NCBI RefSeq assembly: GCF_002797445.1
Contig: NZ_PGEP01000001.1
Span: forward strand, 310,001-374,000
Origin: Acidovorax sp. 69
GTDB lineage: Bacteria > Pseudomonadota > Gammaproteobacteria > Burkholderiales > Burkholderiaceae_C
DNA: 64,000 bases
Direction of reading: 5' to 3'
This document shows positions 45,303 through 53,435 of this stretch, one piece after another. The notes below the pieces were generated by a model. That model saw nothing but the letters and a program-made list of their open reading frames with translations. It had not been told where the DNA came from and made no database searches. Position 1 is the first letter of the stretch; every line of letters begins with the position of its first letter. A program made the translations under genes and the position numbers.

Positions 45303-46618
45303 GCAGCCTCCGCCCAAGGTGCGGGCATGGCGGCCAGCAATTGCTCCGCCACGGCCAAGCCTGATTTGAGGCCGTCTTCATGGAACCCGTAGCCCGTCCA
45401 GGCACCGCAGAACCAGGTGTGCTCACGCCCCTGTATCTTGGCCAGCTGCTGCTGCGCACGGATGGCGGCCATGTCGAACACCGGGTGGGCGTACTCATAG
45501 CTGCCGATGACGTGTTCGGGCGCGATGTCGCGCACCGGGTTGAGCGACACCACCACGGGCTGGGCAAATGGCACGGGTTGCAGTTGGTTGATGAGGTAGT
45601 GCAGGCACACGCGGGCCGATTCGCGGCTGCGCTGCGGGGCGCGTTCGTAGTTCCACGCAGCCCAGGCGGCGCGGCGTTCAGGCAGCACCGCGGTGTCGGT
45701 GTGCAGCACGGCGCGGTTGGCTTGGTAGCGGATGGAACCGAGCACGGCGCGCTCTTGCGTCGTGGGCTGGGCCAGTAGCGCGAGCGACTGGTCGGAATGG
45801 GTGGCCAACACCACCTGGTCGAAATGCTCCACCGCACCCTGGGTGACCACGCGCACGCCGGCGGCATCGCGTTCGATGCGGCGCACGGGGGTGTTCAGGC
45901 GCTTGTCGGCAATGCCCGCCACGATCTTGTCCACATAGTGGCGCGCACCACCGGCCACCGTCCACCATTGCGGGCGGTTACTCACCTGAATCAGCCCGTG
46001 GTTGTGGCAGAACCGGATCATGGTGGCCACGGGGAATTTGAGCATCTGGTCCGTGGGGCAGCTCCAGATGCAGCCCAGCATGGGCAGGAAATACCAGTCG
46101 CGGAAAGCATCGCCAAAGCGGTGCTCGCGCAAAAAATCGCCCAGCGGCTGCATCAGAGCCGCCTCGGCCTGTTTCTCTGCAATGCGCGTGCACAGCTTGT
46201 TGAAGCGCAGCAGGTCACGCAGCATGCCCAGAAAGCGCGGGTTGACCAGGTTGGACCGCTGGGCAAACACGGTGCTGAGGTTGGTGCCGCTCCACTCCAG
46301 CGTGCGAGCACTGCCCGAGCCACCCAGTGCGCCTGGCACTTTCACCGAAAACGACATGTCGGACTTTGCCGTCTCCACGCCCAGCTCCGCCAGCAGGCGG
46401 ATCAGGTTCGGGTAAGTGCGCTCGTTGAACACCAGAAAGCCGGTATCCACGCCGTGAGTGACGGCGGCGCCGGAGGCGTCCGGCAACGTGACATCGACCG
46501 TGTGCGTGTGGCCACCAAAGTAGTCACCCGCTTCAAACAGTGTGATGTTCGCCTGGTCGCGCAACTGGTGCGCGACGGAGAGCCCGGAGATGCCGGAGCC
46601 GATGATGGCGATTTTCAT
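45299..46618 (-). CDS. FAD-dependent oxidoreductase (amine-oxidase-like, lipid cluster)
   Basis: 439 aa. The dinucleotide motif MKIAIIGSGISGLSVAHQL starts the protein and FEAGDYFGGHTHTVDV follows. Internal markers are GVDTGFLVFNERTYPNLIRL, AHPVFDMAAIRAQQQL and TWFCGAWTGYGFHEDGLKSG. Related flavoproteins in CFA/DUF1365 operons are candidate fatty-acid desaturases or dehydrogenases. It has an AGGGAG site and is translationally linked to DUF1365 downstream. Confidence 0.92.
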   Translation of the reverse strand: MKIAIIGSGISGLSVAHQLRDQANITLFEAGDYFGGHTHTVDVTLPDASGAAVTHGVDTGFLVFNERTYPNLIRLLAELGVETAKSDMSFSVKVPGALGGSGSARTLEWSGTNLSTVFAQRSNLVNPRFLGMLRDLLRFNKLCTRIAEKQAEAALMQPLGDFLREHRFGDAFRDWYFLPMLGCIWSCPTDQMLKFPVATMIRFCHNHGLIQVSNRPQWWTVAGGARHYVDKIVAGIADKRLNTPVRRIERDAAGVRVVTQGAVEHFDQVVLATHSDQSLALLAQPTTQERAVLGSIRYQANRAVLHTDTAVLPERRAAWAAWNYERAPQRSRESARVCLHYLINQLQPVPFAQPVVVSLNPVRDIAPEHVIGSYEYAHPVFDMAAIRAQQQLAKIQGREHTWFCGAWTGYGFHEDGLKSGLAVAEQLLAAMPAPWAEAA

Positions 46619-46866
46619 GACCGGCTCCCTCTGGCCAGTGCACGGAATAAAAAGGTTGCGAAGCGTCCCGAAACGAATAAGAGAGGGAGGGAGGAGAAGC
46701 GCTCCAGGAGATCAGTCGGAACCCGGGGGCCCGAAAGGCTTCGCAACGTTAAAACTGTACGCCGCGCAATCGTCTTGCGCAATGGATAGAGTGGGGCTTC
46801 CACCGCGAAGTTCCAGAGCCGCGCTGTGATTTTTTTAAAGAAACGTAAAGAAATCATGCTGCTCAC
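46615..46866 (-). CDS. Possible small basic protein (83 aa)
   Basis: An 83-codon frame exactly fills the gap between the glutathione peroxidase and FAD-oxidoreductase genes. It overlaps each by 4 bp (GTGA at its start, ATGA at its end). The product would be strongly basic with a hydrophobic middle (LLERFSSLPLLFVSGRFATF). I recognise no family. The alternative is an untranslated operon spacer, and the codon use is not clearly coding. Confidence 0.3.
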   Translation of the reverse strand: MSSMISLRFFKKITARLWNFAVEAPLYPLRKTIARRTVLTLRSLSGPRVPTDLLERFSSLPLLFVSGRFATFLFRALARGSRS

Positions 46867-47444
46867 CGGGGTGCGGGCAGCGCCAATTGCTGCTCAATGG
46901 CCCGGACCAGGCCTTTGTTGTCGGGCCCGGTCAGGCTGGAATAGTTGTCCACCAGCTTGCCATCGCGACCGAGCAGGTACTTGTGAAAATTCCAGCGCGG
47001 TGCCGTGCCCGACAGCTGCGCGAGTTGCCGGTACAACGGAGAGGCCTCGGGGCCCTTGACGCTGCTTTTGGCAAACATCGGGAATTTCACGCCGAACGTG
47101 TTTTCGCAGAAATCGGCAATCTGCTGGTTGCTGCCTGTCTCTTGCGAAAAGTCGTTGGAAGGAAAACCCAGCACCACCAGCCCCTTGTCCTTGTAGCGCG
47201 CGTGGAGGTCCTCCAGTCCCTTGTACTGGCCTGTGAAGCCGCAGAAACTGGCGGTGTTGACCACCAACACCACTTTGCCGCTGTACTGGCACAGCGATTG
47301 GGGCTTTTCGTCCTGAAGTCGCAGAAAGGTGTGCTGCAACGTGGCGGGACAGCCCTGGGGCGTATCCGCAGCCTGTGCTGCGGGGGCCAGCAGCGCAATC
47401 GCCAGAAGGCCTGCCATTGGGATAAGTCGTGAAAGAGTGTTCAT
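46863..47444 (-). CDS. Exported glutathione peroxidase (Cys type)
   Basis: About 193 aa from the ATG at 47444. A signal peptide (MNTLSRLIPMAGLLAIALLA, cleavage AQAA) targets it to the periplasm. The active-site cysteine is in VNTASFCGFTGQYKGLE (cysteine, not selenocysteine). The glutamine is in GFPSNDFSQETGSNQQI and the tryptophan in RWNFHKYLLG. It reduces lipid or organic hydroperoxides. It heads the membrane-lipid operon, fitting a role in protecting modified lipids from oxidation. Confidence 0.93.
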   Translation of the reverse strand: MNTLSRLIPMAGLLAIALLAPAAQAADTPQGCPATLQHTFLRLQDEKPQSLCQYSGKVVLVVNTASFCGFTGQYKGLEDLHARYKDKGLVVLGFPSNDFSQETGSNQQIADFCENTFGVKFPMFAKSSVKGPEASPLYRQLAQLSGTAPRWNFHKYLLGRDGKLVDNYSSLTGPDNKGLVRAIEQQLALPAPR

Positions 47445-47660
47445 AGGACTGTGGGCGGATGGTGGGGCCAATTTAACCATTTCATTATTTTTTGTCCACA
47501 TGAGTTTTTATTTGTACTGATTGGTATACGCGGCGCGACGCCTTTTGGATTCAGATTCCTGACACGGGGAAGGGTTTTGCCTGACTCGCCATACGGAAGA
47601 GGCCGCGATCAGGCGTGCCCAGGCCTTCCCGCGCGACCAATCGGCGACGGAACATCGGCG

Positions 47661-47724
47661 CCGCACCTGCCAGGTGCGGATCAAAGGGCGGGAGGGGAGC
47701 ACGGGCCGCATCGAACGTGCGGCC
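47661..47724 (-). terminator. Two adjacent GC-rich palindromes downstream of the HD-GYP gene
   Basis: CCGCACCTG-C-CAGGTGCGG (47661-47679) is a perfect 9-bp palindrome. GGCCGCA-TCGAACG-TGCGGCC (47704-47724) forms a second, 7-bp stem. They lie 7 to 70 bp beyond the stop of the minus-strand gene and may end its transcript, though no U-tract follows. Confidence 0.35.
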
Positions 47725-47730
47725 AGGAGA

Positions 47731-48933
47731 TCAGACCAGCTGGAGCAGCCGATCCAGAGAGAGCTTGACGCGCACGTCCTTGAAGGCCACCACGCCGGTG
47801 ACTTTCCACGGCGGCATGCCAGTGTCGCGCGGGATGGGCTCGCCCGTGGGCATGCCCTCGCGGTTGGTCACGACAGCCACGCGGGGTGTAGTGGCCGTGG
47901 TGCCCCGGCGGATGACCACCCCCACCTCCTGGCTGGCCAGCCGCACAAAGGCTCCGGGGGGGTACACACCCAGCGTCTTGACCAGTGCCACGCCAGCTTC
48001 GTCCACCTGGTGGTCCTCGTCGTAGTAGCTGGCCTGCATGGCAGCGGTGACCGGCATCGGCCATCGGGCCGCACGCGGAGCCAGCCGGGCCCCGAAGATA
48101 TCGGCGCGTTGCAGCAGGCGCGCCATTTGCTGGGCTTCGGTCTTCTTGGCCAGCGGGCCTGGAGAGCGATGGTGGTGGCAGCGCACCGCCTCCAGCCACA
48201 TCGGGTCAGCCACGCCCAGGTGGCGCAGCAATGCCTCGGACCGCGCAGCATGGTCTTCCACGGCAGCAATCTGCACGGAGGTCAGCGGATGGGTCTGCTG
48301 CGCCAGCTGGTCCTGCAGCTCGGTCATCGCGATGTTCATGCTGAGGGCCGCATGCCCCAGCTGCTGCAGCCGCCCACTGGGCCAGCTCAGCATCTCGCGC
48401 GCCACCACCATGCACACGCAGCTCACCAGCATGGAGTGGGTGGCGCTGTACAGGCGGGTTTCCTGCGCCGACAAGTAAATCAGGGCCAGCAACGTAGCGT
48501 CGGGCGTCTGTGCGCAATGGCGCGCCAGCTCGTCATGCAGTGCCTGAAATCGCCCGCCGAAATCGTTGGGCGACGGCGACCTCAGGAGCTGGGTGGCCCG
48601 TAGCTGCAGCTCGGGCCAGTCGGGCAGTGTTTTGCCCGCACGGCCTGCGGCGGCCTGCTCGCCTGCCGTCATCTTCATCGCGGCAATCTCGCCCAGGTTG
48701 GTGTCTGCGATCAGCATGCGCTGCAATTGCGCAAGGTAGGCCCGGTGGCTGCCGCCAGACTCGTCCGTGTCCACGCACAACTCTCGCCCACGCCCGACCA
48801 TTTTGGCCAGTTCTTCCCGGGTGCGAATGACATACCCTTTTTGCGCAAGCAGCGCCCCATCGGCCCCACGCAGCACAAAGGGCAACGGGTGGCCGAGCTG
48901 GATGGATTCGATGTTCAGGCTGACGAGGTTCAT
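47731..48933 (-). CDS. Degenerate HD-GYP-domain protein
   Basis: 400 aa from the ATG at 48933. An N-terminal ~140-residue region, LGHPLPFVLRGADGALLAQK then GYVIRTREELAKM, precedes an HD-GYP-like domain. Active HD-GYP enzymes hydrolyse cyclic-di-GMP using an HD pair, HHE and related residues. Here the HD position reads GHAALSMN (about 194), so the aspartate is lost. The HHE position reads CHHHRS (253-255), and the GYP region is replaced by ADIFGARLAP. It is therefore probably a catalytically dead binding or regulatory protein. A PilZ-like C-terminal segment (GVVIRRG, PRVAVVTNREG) is possible. Confidence 0.75.
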   Translation of the reverse strand: MNLVSLNIESIQLGHPLPFVLRGADGALLAQKGYVIRTREELAKMVGRGRELCVDTDESGGSHRAYLAQLQRMLIADTNLGEIAAMKMTAGEQAAAGRAGKTLPDWPELQLRATQLLRSPSPNDFGGRFQALHDELARHCAQTPDATLLALIYLSAQETRLYSATHSMLVSCVCMVVAREMLSWPSGRLQQLGHAALSMNIAMTELQDQLAQQTHPLTSVQIAAVEDHAARSEALLRHLGVADPMWLEAVRCHHHRSPGPLAKKTEAQQMARLLQRADIFGARLAPRAARWPMPVTAAMQASYYDEDHQVDEAGVALVKTLGVYPPGAFVRLASQEVGVVIRRGTTATTPRVAVVTNREGMPTGEPIPRDTGMPPWKVTGVVAFKDVRVKLSLDRLLQLV

Positions 48934-49041
48934 GGTGCTCGTTACATTATCTGACGTTTGCCCGCCTGCCAAAGCCAATACCTACCGGGTGATTTCCCGG
49001 CTTTTCGGTGGACGAAATTCCTGCAATGTAAGCACACGCTG

Positions 49042-52000
49042 TCATTGCACTGATGGCGGTGTTTGAGCAGCAGCTGGCGGGTGTGCTGGGTGCGCACCCC
49101 GAAGCCTGCGCAGGGTGCGCCCGAACCATTGCCCCAGGTCATCCACTCCGGTGAATACCGCCGGGATCACTAGCAGGCTCAGCAGCGTCGAGGTGATGAG
49201 CCCCCCGATCACGGCCACGGCCATCGGTGAACGGAAACTGGCATCGGCAGCACCCACGCCGATGGCAATGGGCAGCATGCCCGCGCCCATGGCCAGCGTG
49301 GTCATGATGATCGGGCGTGCGCGCTTGTGGCACGCATCGATCAACGCCTCGAAGCGGGTCATGCCATGCTCGCGCCGCGCCAGGATGGCGTACTCCACCA
49401 GCAGGATGGAGTTCTTGGTCGCAATGCCCATGAGCATGATGAGACCGATCAGCGAGGGCATCGAGAAGCTCTTTTGCGCAATCAGCAGCCCCACAAACGC
49501 CCCGCCCAGCGACAGTGGCAGCGCCGCCAGAATGGTGACGGGGTGCAAAAAGTCCTTGAACAGCAGCACCAGCACGATGTAGATACACAACACACCGGTG
49601 AGCATAGCCAGGCCGAAGCTGGCGAACAGCTCGCCCATCATCTCCGCATCGCCGATGGTGATCTGGCGCACGCCGGGTGGCAGGTTCTTGATGGACGGCA
49701 GCGCCTCGACGGCCTTCGTGACATCGCCCAGCGGCTGGCCCGACAACTCGATCTCGAAGTTCACGTTGCGTGCACGGTCATACCGGTCGACCACAGCCGG
49801 TCCACCACTGAACTCCAGCGTGGCCACCTGCCCGAGCATGACCGGTCCCTTGCTGCCCTGCACCGGCAGGCGCTCCAGCAGCGACAGGTCCTTGCGGGCA
49901 TCGTCCTGCAGCTTGACCACGATGGGCACCTGGCGGGACGCGAGGTTGAGCTTGGGCAGCGACACGTCGTAGTCGCCCACGGTGGCGATGCGCAGGGTTT
50001 CGGCAATGGCACTGCTGGTCACGCCCAGGTCGGCAGCGCGCGCGAAGTCGGGGCGCACCGCGATCTCGGACCGCACCAGGCTGGCGGTGGACGACACACT
50101 GCCCAGTCCCGGGATGGTGCGCAGGTCTTTCTCGACCGCGAGGGCCGCGCTGGTCAACGCCTGCGGGTCATCGCCCGTGAGCACCAGCACATACTTTTCG
50201 CCCGATCCGCCCAGGCCCACCTTGCTGCGCACGCCAGGCAGGGTTTCCAGCGCGGCGCGGATCTGGTTTTCGATGCCCTGCTTGCGCGGGCGATCGCCCC
50301 GGTCGGCCAGCAAAATGGTGAGCGTGGCCTTGCGCGTCTCGGCATTGGCGCTGCCCATGAAGGGGTCGCCCCCGGCCGATCCACCGCCGATGGTCGTGTA
50401 CACGCTTTGCACATGCGGCACCTTGGCGATGCGTTCGCGCGCATCTTCGGCCACGGCGCGCGTTCGGGCGAGCGTTGCGCCGGGCGGCAGCTCCAGGTAC
50501 ACCTGGGTCTGCGAGTTGTCGTCCGGCGGTATGAAGCCTGTGGGCAGCAGCGGGATCAGTGCCAGCGAGCCGATGAAGAACGCTGCGGTGGCCACAAAGG
50601 TCATCCATCGGTGCTTGACGCACCACGCGGCCCAGCGCAGGTACACCGTCATCCAGCGCGGGTCCTTGTGATCGCCCACGAGGGGCTTCAAAATATAGGC
50701 CGCCATCATGGGCGTGAGAAGGCGCGCCACCACCAGGCTGGCAAACACTGCGAGCGACGCCGTCCAGCCAAACTGCTTGAAGAACTTGCCTGCGATGCCG
50801 CTCATGAAGGCCGTGGGCAGAAACACCGCAATCAGTGTGAACGTGGTGGCCACCACGGCCAGGCCAATTTCGTCCGCCGCCTCCATGGCCGCCTGGTACG
50901 GTGACTTGCCCATGCGCAGGTGGCGCACGATGTTCTCGACCTCCACGATGGCGTCATCCACCAGGATGCCCACGACCAGCGACAGCGCCAGCAGCGTGAT
51001 CACGTTGATCGAAAAGCCCAGCAGGTGCATGCCGATAAACGCGGGGATGACCGACAGAGGCAGCGCCACGGCCGACACAAAGGTTGCGCGCCAGTCGCGC
51101 AAGAACAGCCACACCACCAGCACAGCCAGCAGCGCACCTTCATAAAGCAGGTGCATGGAGCCGTCGTACTCCTCCTGCACCGGCTGCACAAAGTTGAAGG
51201 CCTCGGTGATCGTGAGGTCCGGGTGCTGGGCCCGCATGTCCTTCAGGGCCGCCTGCACGGCTGCGCCCACCTCCACCTCGCTGGCGCCCTTGCTGCGCGC
51301 CACCTCAAAGCCCACCACCGGCTTGCCGTTGAGCATGGCCAGCGCGCGTGGCTCTGCAATCGTGTCCGTCACCGTGGCCACCTGATCGAGCCGCACGTGG
51401 CGACCATCCGACAAGGCCAGCGTGAGGCCCGCGAGCTCCTGTGCCGACTGCACGGTGGCCAGCGTGCGCACGGGCTGCTCACTGCCGCCCAGGTCCGTGC
51501 GACCACCTGCACTCTCTTGCTGCACCAGGCGCAACTGGCGCGACACATCGGCCGCCGTAGCGCCCAGGGCCTGCAGCTTGACCGGGTCTAGCGCCACATG
51601 CACTTGCCGGTCCACACCACCCACGCGGTTGACGGCCCCTACGCCACGCACAGTGAGCAGCTTTTTGGCCACGGCATCGTCCACAAACCACGACAGCGCC
51701 TCGTCATCCATCCGGCTTGACGCGATGGTGAAGGCCAGCACCGGCTGCGCCGCCAGGTCCATCTTGGTCACGATGGGATCGCGCACGTCCCCCGGCAGGT
51801 CGCCGCGCACGCGGGCCACGGCAGAGCGCACATCATCGAGCGCCTCTTGCGTGGGCTTCTCCAGCCGGAACTCGGCGGTGATGGTGGCGCCGCCGTCCTG
51901 CACCTTGGTGTAGATATGTTTCAGATCCTGCAGCGTGGCGATGCTGTTCTCGATCTTGCGCGCCACGTCGTTTTCGAGCTGCGCGGGCGACGCGCCCGGC

Positions 52001-52152
52001 AGCGCCACAGTCACGGAGATCGTGGGCAGGTCGATGTCGGGAAAGTTCTGCACTTTCATGGCGTTGAACGACAGCAGGCCGCCAAAGGTCAGCAGCACAA
52101 ACAGCATCAGCGCCGGGATGGGGTTCTTGATGGACCAGGTGGATACATTCAT
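49042..52152 (-). CDS. RND efflux transporter inner-membrane pump (HAE1 family)
   Basis: 1036 aa with the two repeated halves and 12 membrane segments of AcrB-type pumps. Family segments are MNVSTWSIKNPIPALMLFVL, FPDIDLPTISVTVALPGASP, QLENDVARKIENSIATLQ, and GILVDDAIVEVENIVRH with the proton-relay aspartates. Near the C-terminus are LIGLIMLMGIATKNSILLVE and KRARPIIMTTLAMGAGMLPI. It exports toxic compounds by proton antiport through the adaptor and outer-membrane channel encoded upstream. The adaptor ends only 12 bp before this start. Confidence 0.97.
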   Translation of the reverse strand: MNVSTWSIKNPIPALMLFVLLTFGGLLSFNAMKVQNFPDIDLPTISVTVALPGASPAQLENDVARKIENSIATLQDLKHIYTKVQDGGATITAEFRLEKPTQEALDDVRSAVARVRGDLPGDVRDPIVTKMDLAAQPVLAFTIASSRMDDEALSWFVDDAVAKKLLTVRGVGAVNRVGGVDRQVHVALDPVKLQALGATAADVSRQLRLVQQESAGGRTDLGGSEQPVRTLATVQSAQELAGLTLALSDGRHVRLDQVATVTDTIAEPRALAMLNGKPVVGFEVARSKGASEVEVGAAVQAALKDMRAQHPDLTITEAFNFVQPVQEEYDGSMHLLYEGALLAVLVVWLFLRDWRATFVSAVALPLSVIPAFIGMHLLGFSINVITLLALSLVVGILVDDAIVEVENIVRHLRMGKSPYQAAMEAADEIGLAVVATTFTLIAVFLPTAFMSGIAGKFFKQFGWTASLAVFASLVVARLLTPMMAAYILKPLVGDHKDPRWMTVYLRWAAWCVKHRWMTFVATAAFFIGSLALIPLLPTGFIPPDDNSQTQVYLELPPGATLARTRAVAEDARERIAKVPHVQSVYTTIGGGSAGGDPFMGSANAETRKATLTILLADRGDRPRKQGIENQIRAALETLPGVRSKVGLGGSGEKYVLVLTGDDPQALTSAALAVEKDLRTIPGLGSVSSTASLVRSEIAVRPDFARAADLGVTSSAIAETLRIATVGDYDVSLPKLNLASRQVPIVVKLQDDARKDLSLLERLPVQGSKGPVMLGQVATLEFSGGPAVVDRYDRARNVNFEIELSGQPLGDVTKAVEALPSIKNLPPGVRQITIGDAEMMGELFASFGLAMLTGVLCIYIVLVLLFKDFLHPVTILAALPLSLGGAFVGLLIAQKSFSMPSLIGLIMLMGIATKNSILLVEYAILARREHGMTRFEALIDACHKRARPIIMTTLAMGAGMLPIAIGVGAADASFRSPMAVAVIGGLITSTLLSLLVIPAVFTGVDDLGQWFGRTLRRLRGAHPAHPPAAAQTPPSVQ

Positions 52153-52164
52153 GGCGAATGCTCC

Positions 52165-53367
52165 TTATTTGATAGCTAATGGCGCTTGATTCAAAAGCGC
52201 TACAGGCACTTTTTGCTGCAAATGCTCGCCAGCTGACTGCTTGCCAGCCTCTGGCGCCGCTGCAGGGGCCGCCACGCGCACCAGGTCGCCGTCGTTCAAA
52301 AAGCCTGCGCCGCGCACGGCCACCGGGGCGTTGGCGTCCACGCCCGACAGCACCTCCACGCGGTCGGCCACGCGGCGGCCGGTCTGAACCTTGCGCATCT
52401 GCACCCGCTGGTCGGCACCCACCACGAAGACGTAAGAGAACCCGTCGCGCACCACCAGCGCCTCCTGCGGCACGGTGAGCGCATCGCTGCTGCCCAGCGC
52501 GAACTCACCGCGCGCGAACATCCCGGCACGGAAATCACCGTGGAGCGGCAGGTCTACATAGACCAGGACATTGCGCGTCTGCGGGTCCACCGTGGGAGCG
52601 ACCATGCGCACGGTGCCTTCGGCCACCGCGCCGCTGGCTGCCGTCACGCTGACCCTGGCGCCCGGCTGGATGCGGCGCAGCTCGGTGGACGTGACCTCGG
52701 CACGCCACTCCAGGCGCCCTTTGCGCACCATGCGAAACAGTTCGGTACCGGCCCCCACTACCGCACCCACGGTGGCTGTGCGCGCCGAGATCACGCCGCT
52801 GTCGGGCGCTACGACCTGCGTGTATTTCAAGCGCAGCTGCTGTGCGTTGAGCGTGGCCTTGGCCGCCTCCACGCGCGCCTGCGCAGTCTTCTCGGCCGTG
52901 GTGTATTGCTGGATCTGTTGCTGGCTCAGTGCGCCTGTGGCCTGCAGCGAGCGGGCACGGTCTGCATTGGCAGTGGCTTCGGCTGCGTTGGCCTGGGCTT
53001 CGAGCAGGCTGGCGCGCACCTGGGCCACATCGGCCTGCACCGTTTCGGCAGAGAAGGTTGCCAGCACCTGGCCTGCCTTGACCACATCGCCCACGTTCAC
53101 GCGCACCTCGGTCAGGCGCAGGCCGTTGCTTTCAGCGCCGATGCTGGCCTCTTGCCACGCGGCCACATTGCCATTGGCGGCCAGGTGTACCGGCACCGAG
53201 GTGCGCTGGGGCTGTGCCGTGCTCACCGTGAGTGCGGGGCGGGGCTGGCCTGTTTTGGGCTCATCGGCGGCGCGCGATGCGCCCGAGAAAACCAGGGCGC
53301 CCCCCGTGGCCAGCACACAGGCGGCGATCACGGCGAAGGCGGTGGGAGAGAGCTTGAAATAGGGCAT
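52165..53367 (-). CDS. RND efflux periplasmic adaptor (membrane fusion protein)
   Basis: 400 aa. An N-terminal membrane anchor or signal (LSPTAFAVIAACVLATGGAL) precedes lipoyl and hairpin regions: ANGNVAAWQEASIGAESNGL, EVRVNVGDVVKAGQVLATFS, coiled-coil QANAAEATANADRARSLQAT, then VVAPDSGVISARTATVGAVV. Beta-barrel and membrane-proximal domains follow. Its last 15 residues (KVPVALLNQAPLAIK) are encoded by repeat copy D, so the C-terminus is probably an acquired tail. It bridges the pump and the outer-membrane channel. Confidence 0.95.
   Translation of the reverse strand: MPYFKLSPTAFAVIAACVLATGGALVFSGASRAADEPKTGQPRPALTVSTAQPQRTSVPVHLAANGNVAAWQEASIGAESNGLRLTEVRVNVGDVVKAGQVLATFSAETVQADVAQVRASLLEAQANAAEATANADRARSLQATGALSQQQIQQYTTAEKTAQARVEAAKATLNAQQLRLKYTQVVAPDSGVISARTATVGAVVGAGTELFRMVRKGRLEWRAEVTSTELRRIQPGARVSVTAASGAVAEGTVRMVAPTVDPQTRNVLVYVDLPLHGDFRAGMFARGEFALGSSDALTVPQEALVVRDGFSYVFVVGADQRVQMRKVQTGRRVADRVEVLSGVDANAPVAVRGAGFLNDGDLVRVAAPAAAPEAGKQSAGEHLQQKVPVALLNQAPLAIK
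52167..52214 (+). repeat. Dispersed palindromic intergenic element, copy D (inside adaptor 3' end)
   Basis: TATTTGATAGCTAAT then GCGCTT (52182-52187), loop GATTCAA and AAGCGC (52195-52200), then TACAGGCACTTTTT, repeats the family pattern. Unlike copies A to C it overlaps coding sequence. The minus-strand adaptor gene reads through it, so the element supplies the adaptor's last 15 codons and stop. Confidence 0.7.
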
Positions 53368-53435
53368 CGATCAGTCCGTTCATCCAGTCGGCGTCAGGAA
53401 AAGGGGTTGGGCGATCGGCCCGGTCCCCGTGGGGT

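Noticed and set aside
49327..50904. 525-codon plus-strand frame inside the RND pump gene
   Set aside because: The product is low-complexity His/Gln/Arg-rich sequence typical of antisense frames in GC-rich genes, opposite a fully conserved RND protein.
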